Below, piece by piece: positions 1-14,965 of a stretch of 64,000 nucleotides of DNA; the stretch's first letter is position 1, and every line of letters begins with the position of its first letter. The notes below the pieces were generated by a model. The model was not told where the DNA came from, searched no databases, and saw only the letters and a list, made by a program, of their open reading frames with translations. Origin of the DNA: Cherax quadricarinatus. Taxonomy: Eukaryota; Arthropoda; Malacostraca; Decapoda; Parastacidae. The stretch lies in the NCBI RefSeq assembly GCF_038502225.1, contig NC_091300.1, positions 47,225,936 to 47,289,935 of the forward strand, in the 5' to 3' direction. The translations under genes were made by a program, and so were the position numbers.

Positions 1-2
1 GA

Positions 3-2840
3 ATAACGAATAAACATGAGGAGTGGAATGAAAGAATCAGTGAAAAATCCCCAGACATCATAGCAGTCACAGAAACAAAACTCGCTGAGACAATAACAGA
101 CACAATCTTCCCAACAGGATATCAGATCCTGAGGAAAGATAGAAGGAGTAGAGGGGGAGGAGGGGTTGCACTGCTCATAAAACACCAATGGGGATTTGAG
201 GAAATGGAAGGCATGGACATGATTGGAGAAAGAGACTACATTGTAGGTACAATTCAGTCCGGAGAACATAAAGTAGTCATTGGAGTGATGTATAACCCAC
301 CACAGAACTGCAGGAGGCCAAGAGAGGAGTACGAAGAAAACAACAGGGTGATGGTGGACACACTGGCTGAGGTGGCAAGAAGAGCTCACTCGAGCAGAGC
401 AAAGTTACTGGTAATGGGCGATTTCAACCACAGGGAGATCGACTGGGAAAACCTGGAGCCACATGGGGGTCCCGAAACATGGAGAGCCAAGATGATGGAT
501 GTGGTACTTGAAAACCTCATGCATCAACATGTCAGGGACACAACCAGAGAGAGAGGGGAGGATGAGCCAGCAAGACTGGATCTTGTGTTCACCCTGAGCA
601 GTTCAGACATCGAGGACATCACTTACGAGAGGCCCCTTGGAGCTAGCGATCATGTGGTTCTGAGTTTTGACTATATAGTAGAGTTACAAGTGGAGAAGGT
701 AACAGGAACTGAAGGGGACAGGCCAAACTATAAAAGGGGGGACTACACAGGTATGAGAAACTTCCTGCAGGAGGTTCAGTGGGACAGAGAAATGGTAGGA
801 AAATCAGTAAACGAGATGATGGAATATGTGGCAACAAAGTGCAAGGAGGCAGAGGAAAGTTTTGTTCCCAAGGGAAACAGAAATAATAGGAAGACCAAAA
901 CGAGTCCTTGGTTTACCCGAAGGTGTAGGGAGGCAAAAACTAAGTGCAACAGAGAATGGAAAAGGTACAGGAGGCATAGGACCCAGGAAAACAAGGAGAT
1001 TAGTAGAAGAGCCAGAAACGAGTATGCGCAGATAAGGAGGGAGGCCCAGCGACAGTATGAAAACGACATAGCATCGAAAGTCAAATCTGACCCGAAACTG
1101 CTGTATAGCCACATTAGGAGGAAGACAACAGTCAAGGACCAGGTGATAAGGCTGAGGAAAGAAGGTGGAGAACTCACAAGAAACGATCAAGAGGTATGTG
1201 AGGAGCTCAACACGAGATTTAAGGAAGTATTTACAGTAGAGACAGGAAGGACTCTGGGGGGACAGACCAGATGGGGACACCAACAAGGAATACACCAACA
1301 AGTGTTGGACGACATACATACAGATGAGGAGGAGGTGAAGAAACTGCTAAGGGACATCGATACCTCAAAGGCAATGGGACCGGACAACATCTCTCCATGG
1401 GTCCTTAGAGAGGGAGCAGATATGTTGTGCGTACCACTTACCACAATCTTCAACACATCCCTGGAAACTGGGCAACTACCTGAGGTATGGAAGACGGCAA
1501 ATGTAGTTCCCATTTTCAAAAAAGGAGACAGAAAAGAGGCACTAAACTATAGACCTGTGTCATTGACGTGTATAGTATGCAAAATTATGGAGAAGATTAT
1601 CAGGAGGAGAGTGGTGGAGCACCTGGAACGGAACAGGAGTATAAATGCCAACCAGCACGGATTCACGGAAGGCAAATCCTGTGTCACAAACCTTCTGGAG
1701 TTTTATGATAAAATAACAGAAGTAAGACAAGAGAGAGAGGGGTGGGTTGATTGCATCTTCTTGGACTGCAAGAAGGCCTTTGACACAGTTCCTCACAAGA
1801 GATTAGTGCAGAAGCTAGAGCATCAGGCGCATATAACAGGAAGGGCACTGCAATGGATCAGAGAATACCTGACAGGGAGGCAACAACGAGTCATGGTACG
1901 TAATGATGTATCACAGTGGGCACCTGTGACGAGCGGGGTCCCACAGGGGTCGGTCCTAGGACCAGTGCTATTTTTGGTGTATGTGAACGACATGACGGAA
2001 GGGTTAGACTCAGAAGTGTCCCTGTTTGCAGATGATGTGAAGTTAATGAGGAGAATTAAATCTGATGAGGACCAGGCAGGACTTCAAAGAGACCTGGACA
2101 GACTGGACACCTGGTCCAGCAAATGGCTTCTCGAATTTAATCCTGCCAAATGCAAAGTCATGAAGATAGGGGAAGGGCACAGAAGACCACAGACAGAGTA
2201 TAGGCTAGGTGGCCAAAGACTGCAAACCTCACTCAAGGAGAAAGATCTTGGGGTGAGTATAACACCGAGCATGTCTCCGGAAGCACACATCAATCAGATA
2301 ACTGCTGCAGCATATGGGCACCTGGCAAACCTGAGAACAGCATTCCGACACCTTAGTAAGGAATCATTCAAGACACTGTACACCGTGTATGTCAGGCCCA
2401 TACTGGAGTATGCAGCACCTGTTTGGAACCCGCACTTGATAAAGCACGTCAAGAAACTAGAGAAAGTACAAAGGTTTGCAACAAGGTTAGTTCCAGAGCT
2501 AAGGGGAATGTCCTATGAAGAAAGATTAAGGGAAATCGGCCTGACGACACTGGAGGACAGGAGGGTCAGGGGAGACATGATAACGACATATAAAATACTG
2601 CGTGGAATAGACAAGGTGGACAAGGACAGGATGTTCCAGGGAGGGGACACAGAAACAAGAGGCCACAATTGGAAGTTGAAGACACAAATGAGTCAGAGAG
2701 ATAGTAGGAAGTATTTCTTCAGTCATAGAGTTGTAAGGCAGTGGAATAGCCTAGAAAATGACGTAGTGGAGGCAGGAACCATACACAGTTTTAAGACGAG
2801 GTTTGATAAAGCTCATGGAGCGGGGAGAGAGAGGGTCTAG
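3..2840 (+). CDS. LINE ORF2: AP-endonuclease and reverse transcriptase, open to the window edge
   Basis: The frame is open from base 3 (945 visible codons), so the true start lies upstream; the ATG at 204 is internal. The part before it encodes the endonuclease motif VTETKL. Visible residues 1-220 are an AP-type endonuclease with GDFNH (139-143) and SDH (215-217), which nicks target DNA. A basic linker follows at about 290-380. The reverse transcriptase has YRPVSL (516), QHGF (551), the first catalytic Asp in LDCKKAFDTV (587), GVPQGSVLGP (645) and the catalytic FADD box (675-678). The C-terminus carries the conserved HRVVRQWNSL block. No frameshift or stop interrupts it and all catalytic motifs are present, so this part could be functional. 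It would act by target-primed reverse transcription. ORF2 begins shortly upstream, since copy A2 shows only about 18 further residues before this point. Confidence 0.93.
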   Translation: MTNKHEEWNERISEKSPDIIAVTETKLAETITDTIFPTGYQILRKDRRSRGGGGVALLIKHQWGFEEMEGMDMIGERDYIVGTIQSGEHKVVIGVMYNPPQNCRRPREEYEENNRVMVDTLAEVARRAHSSRAKLLVMGDFNHREIDWENLEPHGGPETWRAKMMDVVLENLMHQHVRDTTRERGEDEPARLDLVFTLSSSDIEDITYERPLGASDHVVLSFDYIVELQVEKVTGTEGDRPNYKRGDYTGMRNFLQEVQWDREMVGKSVNEMMEYVATKCKEAEESFVPKGNRNNRKTKTSPWFTRRCREAKTKCNREWKRYRRHRTQENKEISRRARNEYAQIRREAQRQYENDIASKVKSDPKLLYSHIRRKTTVKDQVIRLRKEGGELTRNDQEVCEELNTRFKEVFTVETGRTLGGQTRWGHQQGIHQQVLDDIHTDEEEVKKLLRDIDTSKAMGPDNISPWVLREGADMLCVPLTTIFNTSLETGQLPEVWKTANVVPIFKKGDRKEALNYRPVSLTCIVCKIMEKIIRRRVVEHLERNRSINANQHGFTEGKSCVTNLLEFYDKITEVRQEREGWVDCIFLDCKKAFDTVPHKRLVQKLEHQAHITGRALQWIREYLTGRQQRVMVRNDVSQWAPVTSGVPQGSVLGPVLFLVYVNDMTEGLDSEVSLFADDVKLMRRIKSDEDQAGLQRDLDRLDTWSSKWLLEFNPAKCKVMKIGEGHRRPQTEYRLGGQRLQTSLKEKDLGVSITPSMSPEAHINQITAAAYGHLANLRTAFRHLSKESFKTLYTVYVRPILEYAAPVWNPHLIKHVKKLEKVQRFATRLVPELRGMSYEERLREIGLTTLEDRRVRGDMITTYKILRGIDKVDKDRMFQGGDTETRGHNWKLKTQMSQRDSRKYFFSHRVVRQWNSLENDVVEAGTIHSFKTRFDKAHGAGRERV

Positions 2841-2894
2841 TAGCAACCGGTGAAGAGGCGGGGCCAGGAGCTAGGACTCGACCCCTGCAACCAC

Positions 2895-2922
2895 AAATAG
2901 GTAAGTACAAATAGGTGAGTAC
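2895..2922 (+). repeat. 3'-terminal 14-bp tandem repeat of LINE A1
   Basis: Two units, AAATAGGTAAGTAC and AAATAGGTGAGTAC, differ at one base and form the 3' terminus of A1. The related end of A4 reads AATTAGGTGAGTAC and that of A3 is a degenerate version. CR1-type elements commonly end in short tandem repeats that act in reverse-transcriptase recognition; that role is inferred here. Confidence 0.75.
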
Positions 2923-4311
2923 ATACATCACCCTCACACTCAGAGGTTGGTGATCAGGTTGAATATGGATAGAATATGCCAGAGTTGGGTGAAATCCTGA
3001 GCAGTATTTCACAAACGAGCACCAGCCATTAACACACTTGGTGGGAAAATAAACGTATATAAAACTGTCTGAGAGCATAAAAATAAAGAGTTAAAGTTAT
3101 AATGTGGCATCAGACAGAATAACTCATCAAAGACAATAGGGTCAGACCGAACAGTGAAGAGAAAAGCAAAAGCTTTTTAGCCTTCTTCCGCAAATGTAAA
3201 AGACATTCGAGGAAACAAATACATTACATCTTCGACAGCTGGCGAATGTTGTGTGAATAATAAATGGCGAGATAAAGTGCTAAACTAAACCAATGTTTTC
3301 CCGGCATGCTAACCCATGGAGGGTACTGAGAAATATTAAGGTACTAAAAAAGAGATTTTTTTTTTTTTTTGCTAATGACGACCAGCACGACTTTATAGAT
3401 GGCAAACCTGTTTTACAGTTCAATAAACTATAACAAACTTATCTACCAGGGATTACCAGGTGATTCCATTACAGCATCTGTAATGTTCCTAGCTTGTAAC
3501 ATATTGCATTAATTATCCTTCAACTCATTGAAGCAGGATCACCCTTGTGGGTTTAGTACTTAGATTTGATTATAATAATGGAACAGGATCAGTTATCCTC
3601 AGAGCAGCATTTTTAATTAAGGATTTCATAATATGATAACCAGGAGAATAATATGCTACTAAATATTTGAGAACTTTAAATGAAAGAAATACCGAAGTAT
3701 TACTTCCTGTAATTCTTCAGTTCAACTAAATGTTGTGGAATCATTTACGTATTATTATTCATGATACACAATATATTTCAACTCTAAGTTCTGTAATAAT
3801 GAAACTTGACAATTTTCAAGACCAGAATATTGTTCATAATCTTAAATGTAAAAATATTTTTCACAAAAAAATATAGTGCGCATGTTCTTTGTCAAACGAA
3901 AAATTTGTCTTCAATTTTATATGTATGATGGAGTAATGTTTGTGCATGTAGGTTGTAGGATTTTGACCTATGGCCTGAAATACGTACTTTGAATTACTTA
4001 TATCCGTTGTTAATTCTCATAGGTTCGACATAATTGCAATATGTTCAGATGTTTGATTTTCTTGTAATTTATAAATATTTTTAATTGAAACTGTTAGTCA
4101 GTAGAAGTCTTGAAGTGTATGTCAGCTAGCTCCTGACTGAGTCAGTTGTCATCTCAGTGTTTAATATATAAAATCTGCTTCTCTTGCCTCTCCTTCCAAA
4201 TCCTGTAAAGATGTGTGTTAAGCACATGAAAGCGATCAGGTATTTTTCCTATTTTCACTGTGGTATTTTTATATGTTTGCAATCACAGATTTATTGTGAT
4301 TTCTTGCATAT
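2923..4311. other. AT-rich intergenic DNA, no gene seen
   Basis: Apart from a possible LINE scrap near 3370-3440 and a short poly(T) run near 3355, I see no coding pattern, repeat structure or RNA gene here. The short reading frames are interrupted and show no recognisable domain. Confidence 0.5.
3370..3440 (+). pseudogene. Possible tiny relic of a CR1-like reverse transcriptase
   Basis: After a poly(T) run, the sequence around the bases GACCAGCACGACTTTATAG can be read as QHDFIDGKP, resembling the QHGFTEGKS motif of family A ORF2. Only about 25 codons are alignable by eye, so this could be chance. Confidence 0.3.
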
Positions 4312-4445
4312 ATAGTAGACCGTCGATTAAAACGGCTTCCTTTGAAACGTTTTTTCCGTTAAAGTATTATCAAATTGCGGCATATTTTCGTTTTACACTT
4401 CGTAAAAGTCAATTTAAACGCTTCTCGTTAGGGAAAAATTACAGC
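4312..4445 (+). mobile_element. Possible terminal fragment of a pogo/Tigger-like DNA transposon
   Basis: The segment starts TAGTAGACCGTCGATTAAAA and repeats the theme 'cgattaaaacg / cgttaaag / cgtaaaag / aatttaaacg'. That is how pogo/Tigger-type terminal regions look as I recall them. Only one end is visible; no matching opposite end or transposase was found nearby. Confidence 0.33.
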
Positions 4446-4454
4446 GCCGCAAGC

Positions 4455-4815
4455 TGGATGAATGACTTACTGACTTGACCTGATTTTCTGAATGACATGA
4501 CTGATTTACTGACTTACTCGACTGAGTGATCTACTGACTTGACTGATTTACTGAATAACCTACTGACTTCTCTGATTTACTGAATTACTTGACTGATTTA
4601 CTGAATGACTTACTTGACTGAATGACCTACCGACTTGACTGACCAACTTGACTAATTTACGGAATGACTTTACCAATTGACTTACTGATTTACTAAATGA
4701 CTTTACCAATTGACTTACTGATTTACTAAATGACTTGAATGAATGACCTACTGATTTGAATGAGTAACCTACTGAAATGAATGACTGTACTGACTTGACT
4801 GACTGACCTGACTCC
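4455..4815. repeat. Degenerate tandem repeat of TGACT-rich units
   Basis: About 360 bases are built from variants of 'gacttgactgatttactgaat', each 25-35 bases long, with many substitutions and indels. The minus-strand reading frame across it is only a translation of this repeat. Confidence 0.8.
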
Positions 4816-4850
4816 CTTGACTGGACTACCATCCTTCACAATCATCGACA

Positions 4851-4915
4851 ACCACCAGCAACCACCAGCAACCACCAGCAACCACCAGCAACCACCAGCA
4901 ACCACCAGCAACCAC
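4851..4915. repeat. 10-bp perfect tandem repeat (accaccagca)
   Basis: Six perfect copies of ACCACCAGCA run from 4851 to 4910, followed by a partial copy. Perfect identity suggests recent slippage expansion next to the older degenerate array. Confidence 0.9.
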
Positions 4916-5020
4916 AATTAAAGGTAAGAAACATTATTTTTGTTGCATTTTTTGCCTTAAGCTACAGAAAAAAAATATGCATTGTAACAATAATGAACAA
5001 CAACTGCAATATTATTTTAG

Positions 5021-5090
5021 TAAGACACATAGGCAACATTTAGGCATCTTTATTCCGAAAGGTAGGTTGTTAGTCCCTCAGCCTGGAGAA
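5021..5090. repeat. Foldback repeat family F, copy F5 (single deleted arm)
   Basis: The start, TAAGACACATAGGCAACATT and then TAGGCATCTTTATTCCGAAA, matches the outer arm of the F repeats at 31561, 41893, 49536 and 50435. It then jumps to TTAGTCCCTCAGCCTGGAG, which matches the inner part of F1 and F2. The middle of the arm and the opposite arm are missing. Confidence 0.6.
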
Positions 5091-5132
5091 GAATTCTGTT
5101 TCATAGTCTGAGACAATGTGAAGAACAAGCGA

Positions 5133-5210
5133 CAGTGTGGAGACTTGTATACTGTAGGCAGTGTGGAGACTTGTATACTGTAGGCAGTGTGGAGACTTAT
5201 ATACTGTCGG
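5133..5210 (+). repeat. 26-bp tandem repeat, three copies
   Basis: Three adjacent units begin CAGTGTGGAGACTT at 5133, 5159 and 5185; the first two are identical and the third differs at two bases. The array sits directly before the ORF1 remnant of copy A2 and may be part of its 5' UTR. Repeated 5' UTR modules can hold LINE promoters; that is inference. Confidence 0.8.
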
Positions 5211-5580
5211 CTAAGTATAAATGGGACCTAGAGTTGAGGAAAATGCAAGGGAAGGAGGAGAGGGAGAGGTCAATCTTTATATATGGGCCTCAGGAGAGTG
5301 AAGGGGGGACAAATGATGAAAGACGGCAGGGAGATAAAATGATTCTGAAAATATCAAACAAACAGGAGAGGAGGACATGACTGAGAAGATAAATTTTCAG
5401 AGAATACGGGGCTACACGAGGGGGAGAAATCGACTAGTCAAGATGACTGTCGAGATAGAAACGGTGCTAAACAGAATCATGCATGGAAAACCAAGACAAC
5501 TGGAATCATCAGTATACCAGACGGTGTTTCTAGATTGCGACAGAAAGAGAACGGAATAGCAGAAGCTAAGAGTGAAGACT
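5211..5580 (+). pseudogene. LINE ORF1 remnant (copy A2), RNA-binding-like protein
   Basis: Two broken frames read ...RERSIFIYGPQESEGGTN... and then MTEKINFQRIRGYTRGRN...VKMTVEIETVLNRIM...VFLDCDRKRTE. The series (hydrophobic strand, FxRIRGYxRGRNR, VKxTVE, VFLDxD) resembles the RRM-like fold of ORF1 proteins in CR1/Jockey-type LINEs, which bind element RNA. A frameshift or stop separates the halves near 5376. It lies upstream of ORF2 in the same orientation, as expected. No other ORF1 is clear in the window. Confidence 0.5.
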
Positions 5581-5948
5581 CAAAGACGAAAGGGACAAGA
5601 AAAAGAGAGAAAGCTAGAGTTAGTAGGGGACAACCAGAGTCAAGAAGAACAAGCACAAACACCACATAAACGTGCAACCAAATATATTACCACAAAATAC
5701 ACCATATTCCACACTCACAGCCCCCACCCCTCCCAACGCTGTAGAACCCCACTGCACCCAATCAGGCCTTCCACTCCCCCAGCTTCCACAAATCCCTCAG
5801 AATACAGTGTTGGAAAGGAAACTGAAGGTTTGGCACACAAACGCTCACGGAATGAGTAAGTGAGAGGAATGGCTTCAACAGACATCATAGCTCTCACGCG
5901 AACCAAGTTTACGGGATTGATAACAAATGCCATCTTTCCAACTGGTTA

Positions 5949-6128
5949 TCCTGCTCTCATTTTCGTATTGTCGTTGGGCCTCTCTCCTTATCCATGCATA
6001 TTCATTTCTGGCTCTTAGACTATTCTCCTTATTTTTCTGGGTCATTTGCCTTCTATACTTTTTCCATTCTCTAGCTCATTTAGTTTTGGCGTCTCTACAC
6101 CTTTGGGTGAACCAAGGGCTCGCCTTGG
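5949..6128 (-). repeat. 180-bp perfect inverted repeat, arm 1, inside A2 ORF2
   Basis: Read on the minus strand this arm equals 6712-6891 at all 180 positions in my manual comparison, including the linker TGA. In family A terms it is linker sequence placed backwards inside the endonuclease, between ...IFPTGYP and GVALRI. Confidence 0.93.
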
Positions 6129-6711
6129 TGGAGTTGCACTACGCATCAAAAACCAATGGAAGTTTGAGGGGTTGGAAAGGGGAGACAGAGAAGCAAGGGA
6201 TTACATAATAGGAATACTTCAGATTAGAGGTCCCAAGGTGATGATTACAGTGATGTATAACCCACCACCGAACAACAGGAGGCCAAGACAAGAATATGAA
6301 GAGAGTAACAGAGACATGGTCGACACATTGGCCGAAGTAACAAGAAGAATCCGCATGAGCAGGGCAAAGCTATTGGTTGTGGGTGAGGACGATCCAGCAA
6401 GACTGGATCTTGTATTCACAATGAGTAGCTCAGACAGTGAGGACTTCACATACGAAAAGCACCTCGGAGCTAGTGGTCATGTGGTCCTGAGGTTCGAATA
6501 CATGATGAAAGGGAAGCAAGTACGGCAGGACGAATGAAGCAAAACTACGTAAGAGGTAACTACACAGGTATTAGGAACTTCTTACACGAGATTCAATGGG
6601 AAAGAGAACTGGCATGAAAATCAGTAAATGATATGATGGAATATGTGACAACAATATGCATGGAAGCAGAGGAGAGGCTCGTGTCCAGGGGTAATAGAAA
6701 TAACAAGAAGG

Positions 6712-6891
6712 CCAAGGCGAGCCCTTGGTTCACCCAAAGGTGTAGAGACGCCAAAACTAAATGAGCTAGAGAATGGAAAAAGTATAGAAGGCAAATGACC
6801 CAGAAAAATAAGGAGAATAGTCTAAGAGCCAGAAATGAATATGCATGGATAAGGAGAGAGGCCCAACGACAATACGAAAATGAGAGCAGGA
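6712..6891 (+). repeat. 180-bp perfect inverted repeat, arm 2, at its original place in A2
   Basis: This is the linker region of ORF2 in its normal position and orientation; it aligns with about 895-1065 of copy A1. The inverted copy lies 583 bases upstream, so arm 2 is the source and arm 1 the insert. Confidence 0.93.
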
Positions 6892-8339
6892 AAAGCCAAG
6901 TCCGACCAGAGGCTCTTGTACAGTCACAGCAGGAGGAAAACAACAGTTAAGGTGAAGGTATTCAGGCTGAGGATAGGAAGGGACATCACAAGAAACGACT
7001 GAGAAGTGTGTGAGGAGTCCAATAAGAGATGAATTTACAGTGGAGACATAAAGGACTCCAGAAAGCCGGAGTGATGGGGTACACCGTCAAGTGTTGGACG
7101 CAATACATATAACCAAGGAGGAGGTGAAAAGGCTGTTATGTGAACTTGACACTACGAAGGCGATGGGGCCAGACAATATCTCTCTGTACGTCCTGAGAGG
7201 GAGAGAGAGAGCAGAGGCGATCTGTGTACTGCTAACTTCAACACATTTATCGAAACAGGGCGACTACCTGAAGTGTGAAAGACAGCAAATGTAGTCCCAG
7301 TTTTTAAAAAAGGAGACAGAACATAGAGTTAAACTACCGAGTAGTGTCACTAACATGTATAGTATGCAAAGTCATGGAGAAGATTATCAGAAGAGTGGTG
7401 GAGCACGGTTTCAGGGAAGGGATATCCTACTGGAGTTCTACGACAAGCCGACGGCAGTAAAGCAAGAGAGGTGTAGGTAGGCTGCATTTTCTTGGACTGT
7501 AAGAAGGCTTTTGACACAGTTCCACACAAGAGATTGGTGCAAAAGCTGGAGGACCAGACAGGTATAAGAGGGAAGGCTCTGCGGTGAGTCCGGGAATACC
7601 TTTGGGAAGACATCAGCCAGTCATGATACATGACGAGGTGTGAGAGTGAGCGCCTGTGCCGAGCGGGGTTCCACAGGGGTCAGTCCTAGAGCCGGTGCTG
7701 GTCCTGGTATATGTGAACGACACGGGGGAAGGAACAGACTCCGAAGTGTCCCTGTTTGCAGATGATGTGAAGTTAATGAGAAGAATTCAATCGGAACTAC
7801 AAAGAACTACAAAGGGATCTGGACATGCTGCAGGCCTGATATAGAAACTGGCTTCTGGAGTTCAACCCCATCAACTGCAAAGTCATGAAGATTGGGGGAA
7901 GGGCAAAAAAAACCGCAGACGGAGTACAGTCTAGGCAGCTAGAGAGTGCAAACCTCACTCAAGGAAATGGATCATAGGGTGAGTATAACACCGGGCACAT
8001 CTTCTGAGGCGTACATCAACCAATTGCTGCAGCATATGGGCGCCTAGCAAACCTAAAAATAGCATTCCGATATCTCAATAGCATACTGTGTACGTCACAC
8101 CTATATTGCAGTATGCAGCACCAGTTTGGAACCGACACCTAGCCAAGTACGTAAGGAAACTAGAGAAAGTGCAAAGGTTTGCAACAAGACTAGTCTCGGT
8201 GCTAAGGGGTGTGTACTACGAGATGACGTTAAGGGAACTCGACCTGACGGCACAGGAGGACAGGAGAGATAGGGGATATGATAACGACATATAAAATACC
8301 GAGAGTAATCGACAAAATGGACAGACAGGATGTTCAGAA

Positions 8340-8950
8340 GATGGATAAACCGCTGGAAAAATAGATTAGCCACACTCCCAAATTTGTTCTCAATAAACAT
8401 ATGAAAACACCTGAGTATTTCACATACTATATACTTATGTATTTCCTTCTGCATCTTAATAGTACATTTATTGTCTATCTGTTGATCTAACATCATTATT
8501 TAGAAATGGATTATCGTGATTTTTAAAATGTATATTTAGGGGCCATCGTTTTAAAACCCACGTTGAAATATTGGTAGTACTCCCTCCCATTTTTATTTAT
8601 CATAGGCAAGCAATGCACAAATTTGTAAACAAAATATCAAAGCATCATTTTGATTTTCGTGGGGGAATACAAACAATTTACGTAAATTCTCATCTCCGAA
8701 AAATCCATTTGGCATTGCTACATCATTTACCTGTAATTAAAATACGTTTGCCGTTGCCAGTAATTGCAGATCAGTAATTGTTGATCTTCCTGTAACTCAT
8801 TTTTATCAATATTTCACATACCCATAGTCTCAGAAAATAAAAAAAAAATGAAAGAATTGGATAATTAAAAAAAATATTTTATTCCCCTTCAATTGAAGCG
8901 ATGTTGTGTCTATACATTAGGTGGTGTTGTTAGAAGCAGTATTTTGTCTA
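8340..8950. other. AT-rich intergenic DNA, nothing recognised
   Basis: No domain, repeat or RNA signature was seen between the end of A2 and the Tc1-like element. Confidence 0.5.
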
Positions 8951-8954
8951 TATA

Positions 8955-9782
8955 CACTCAGTCGCCACTTTATTAGATACTCCTGTACTTCTGCAAATAT
9001 TTAATCAACAAATCACGTTGCAGCAACTCATTGCTTAAAAGCAAGCAAACATGGTCGAGAGGTTCAGCTGTTGTTCAGTCCAAATAGAATGCATAAGAAA
9101 TGTGATATAGGTGACATTGACCGTGTAATAATTGTTGGTGCCAGACGGGGTGGTTTCACTGTCTCAAAAGCTGTTGATCTGGGGTTTTCAGGCACAACGG
9201 TGTTTAGGATTCACAGAAAATGAAGTGAAAAACACCAAACACCCAGTGAGCAGCAGTTATGTGGGCAAAAACTCCTTTGTAAGGAGAAAGGTCAGAAGAA
9301 AATGGCCAGACTGGTTCAAGCTGACAGAATTGCGACAGTAACTGAACCATGAGTTGTAACAGTGGTATGCAGAAGAGCATCTCTGAAGGCACATGAGGAA
9401 TCTTAAAGTGGATATGTTCTACAACAGCAGAATACCACACAGGGTTCCACTCCTTTCAGCCAAGACCAGGAAACAGAGGTGACAGTGGGCACAAGCTCGC
9501 TAAAAGTAAATAGGTGAAGACAGCAAGAACGTTTCCAGATCTGATGAATTTAGCGTAAACCTTTGAGATGTGGTAGAAAGGGAGATTCGCTGCATGAATG
9601 TGCAGCCTACAAATCTGCAGTAACTACGTAATGCTGTTATGTCAGCATGGACCAGGCTCTCTAAAGGAAAGTTTCCGGCACCTTGTTGAATCCATGTTAC
9701 TAATAATTCAGACTGTTCTGGAAGCAAGAGGAGATTCTAACCAGTACTAGAAGGGTTTACCTAGTAAAGTGGCCAGTGGGTG
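8955..9782 (+). mobile_element. Internally deleted Tc1-like DNA transposon
   Basis: The 5' end (CACTCAGTCGCCACTTTATT) and 3' end (AATAAAGTGGCC-like, here AGTAAAGTGGCCAGTGGGTG) are imperfect terminal inverted repeats. A TA dinucleotide precedes the 5' end; the 3' flank is TT, probably a mutated TA. Inside, broken frames match the N-terminal paired helix-turn-helix region of Tc1 transposases (IVGARRGGF near 9140, TTVFRIHRK near 9200). The sequence then jumps near 9555 from the region around the first catalytic Asp to the block WDVVEREIR-like near 9570, so most of the DDE core is gone. At about 828 bp it is shorter than intact Tc1 elements of 1.2-1.6 kb. Stops and frameshifts make it dead. It strongly resembles a Tc1 family I recall from fish and amphibian genomes, which hints at horizontal transfer. 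Confidence 0.85.
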
Positions 9783-14555
<4,773 letters not shown>

Positions 14556-14559
14556 TACA

Positions 14560-14965
14560 CCTCATTTGTGTAACTCATTCTTGAATATGCAGTGTAATAA
14601 AGCACAATGGGAAACCTGAGAAAGTACAAAGGAAGGCCTGAAAACTAGTACCTGAATTCAGAAGAAATAATGCAAGAACTAGGCTGCATGTAACTATAGA
14701 AGCAAAGAATGAGAGGATATGATATTATAAAATATTACGAGGCACCGAGAGGGCGGAAAAGGAAAAGTTATTATACCAAAGATAACAGAAGACCAGGAAC
14801 AGAAGATGGGGAAATTTTACACCCAGTTGAGACACGGGGATGCTAGGATGAATTTCTTCTATATAAAAGTGGTAAATAAGGATAAGGCATTAAGCAATGC
14901 GACGACACAGCGGCAGAGATCTCCACACGGGCTCAAAACTAGACGCAAGTTGATCGAAGGTTAAG
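14560..14965 (+). pseudogene. Ancient relic of a CR1-like LINE C-terminus
   Basis: Scattered words in several frames match the order of family A ORF2 after the reverse transcriptase: ILEYAV near 14583, EKVQRK-like near 14620, a GYDIIKY block near 14718 (compare GDMITTYKIL) and a RRKLIEG-like end near 14945. Many stops and frameshifts indicate great age. No 3' tail is recognisable. Confidence 0.5.

Larger units (their letters stand above)
1..2922 (+). mobile_element. CR1-like LINE, copy A1, 5' end beyond the window
   Basis: This is the best preserved member of LINE family A. It holds ORF2 plus a short 3' tail of about 80 bases containing a GC-rich block (AGAGGCGGGGCCAGGAGCT) that recurs at the 3' ends of copies A3 and A4 near 24990 and 25560. 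It ends in two copies of a 14-bp repeat, the kind of short tandem terminus known from CR1/L2 elements, rather than poly(A). The upstream part, with ORF1 and the 5' UTR, lies outside the window. The sequence is clearly less decayed than A2-A5, which suggests recent insertion. The clade call (CR1 within the Jockey superfamily) is inferred from the C-terminal block HRVVRQWNSL and the tail type. Confidence 0.85.
5822..8335 (+). pseudogene. Broken ORF2 of CR1-like LINE, copy A2
   Basis: The remnant begins with LKVWHTNAHGMSK, the usual start of the endonuclease domain, and follows family A to about residue 830. It is inactivated many times. A 180-bp inverted segment replaces about 35 bases of the endonuclease at 5949-6128. 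About 140 bases, including the catalytic GDFN box, are deleted near 6384. A TGA interrupts the linker at about 6770. Further frameshifts and indels occur at 7020-7650 and 7900-8080. The reverse transcriptase FADD box survives near 7755 and the PQGSVL box near 7670. The 3' part beyond about 8335 and the GC-rich tail are missing. It is the longest copy in the window, since it also shows ORF1. Confidence 0.85.

Noticed and set aside
643..2726. Minus-strand frames opposite the A1 ORF2
   Set aside because: Shadow frames of an intact coding region; their amino acids show no motif.
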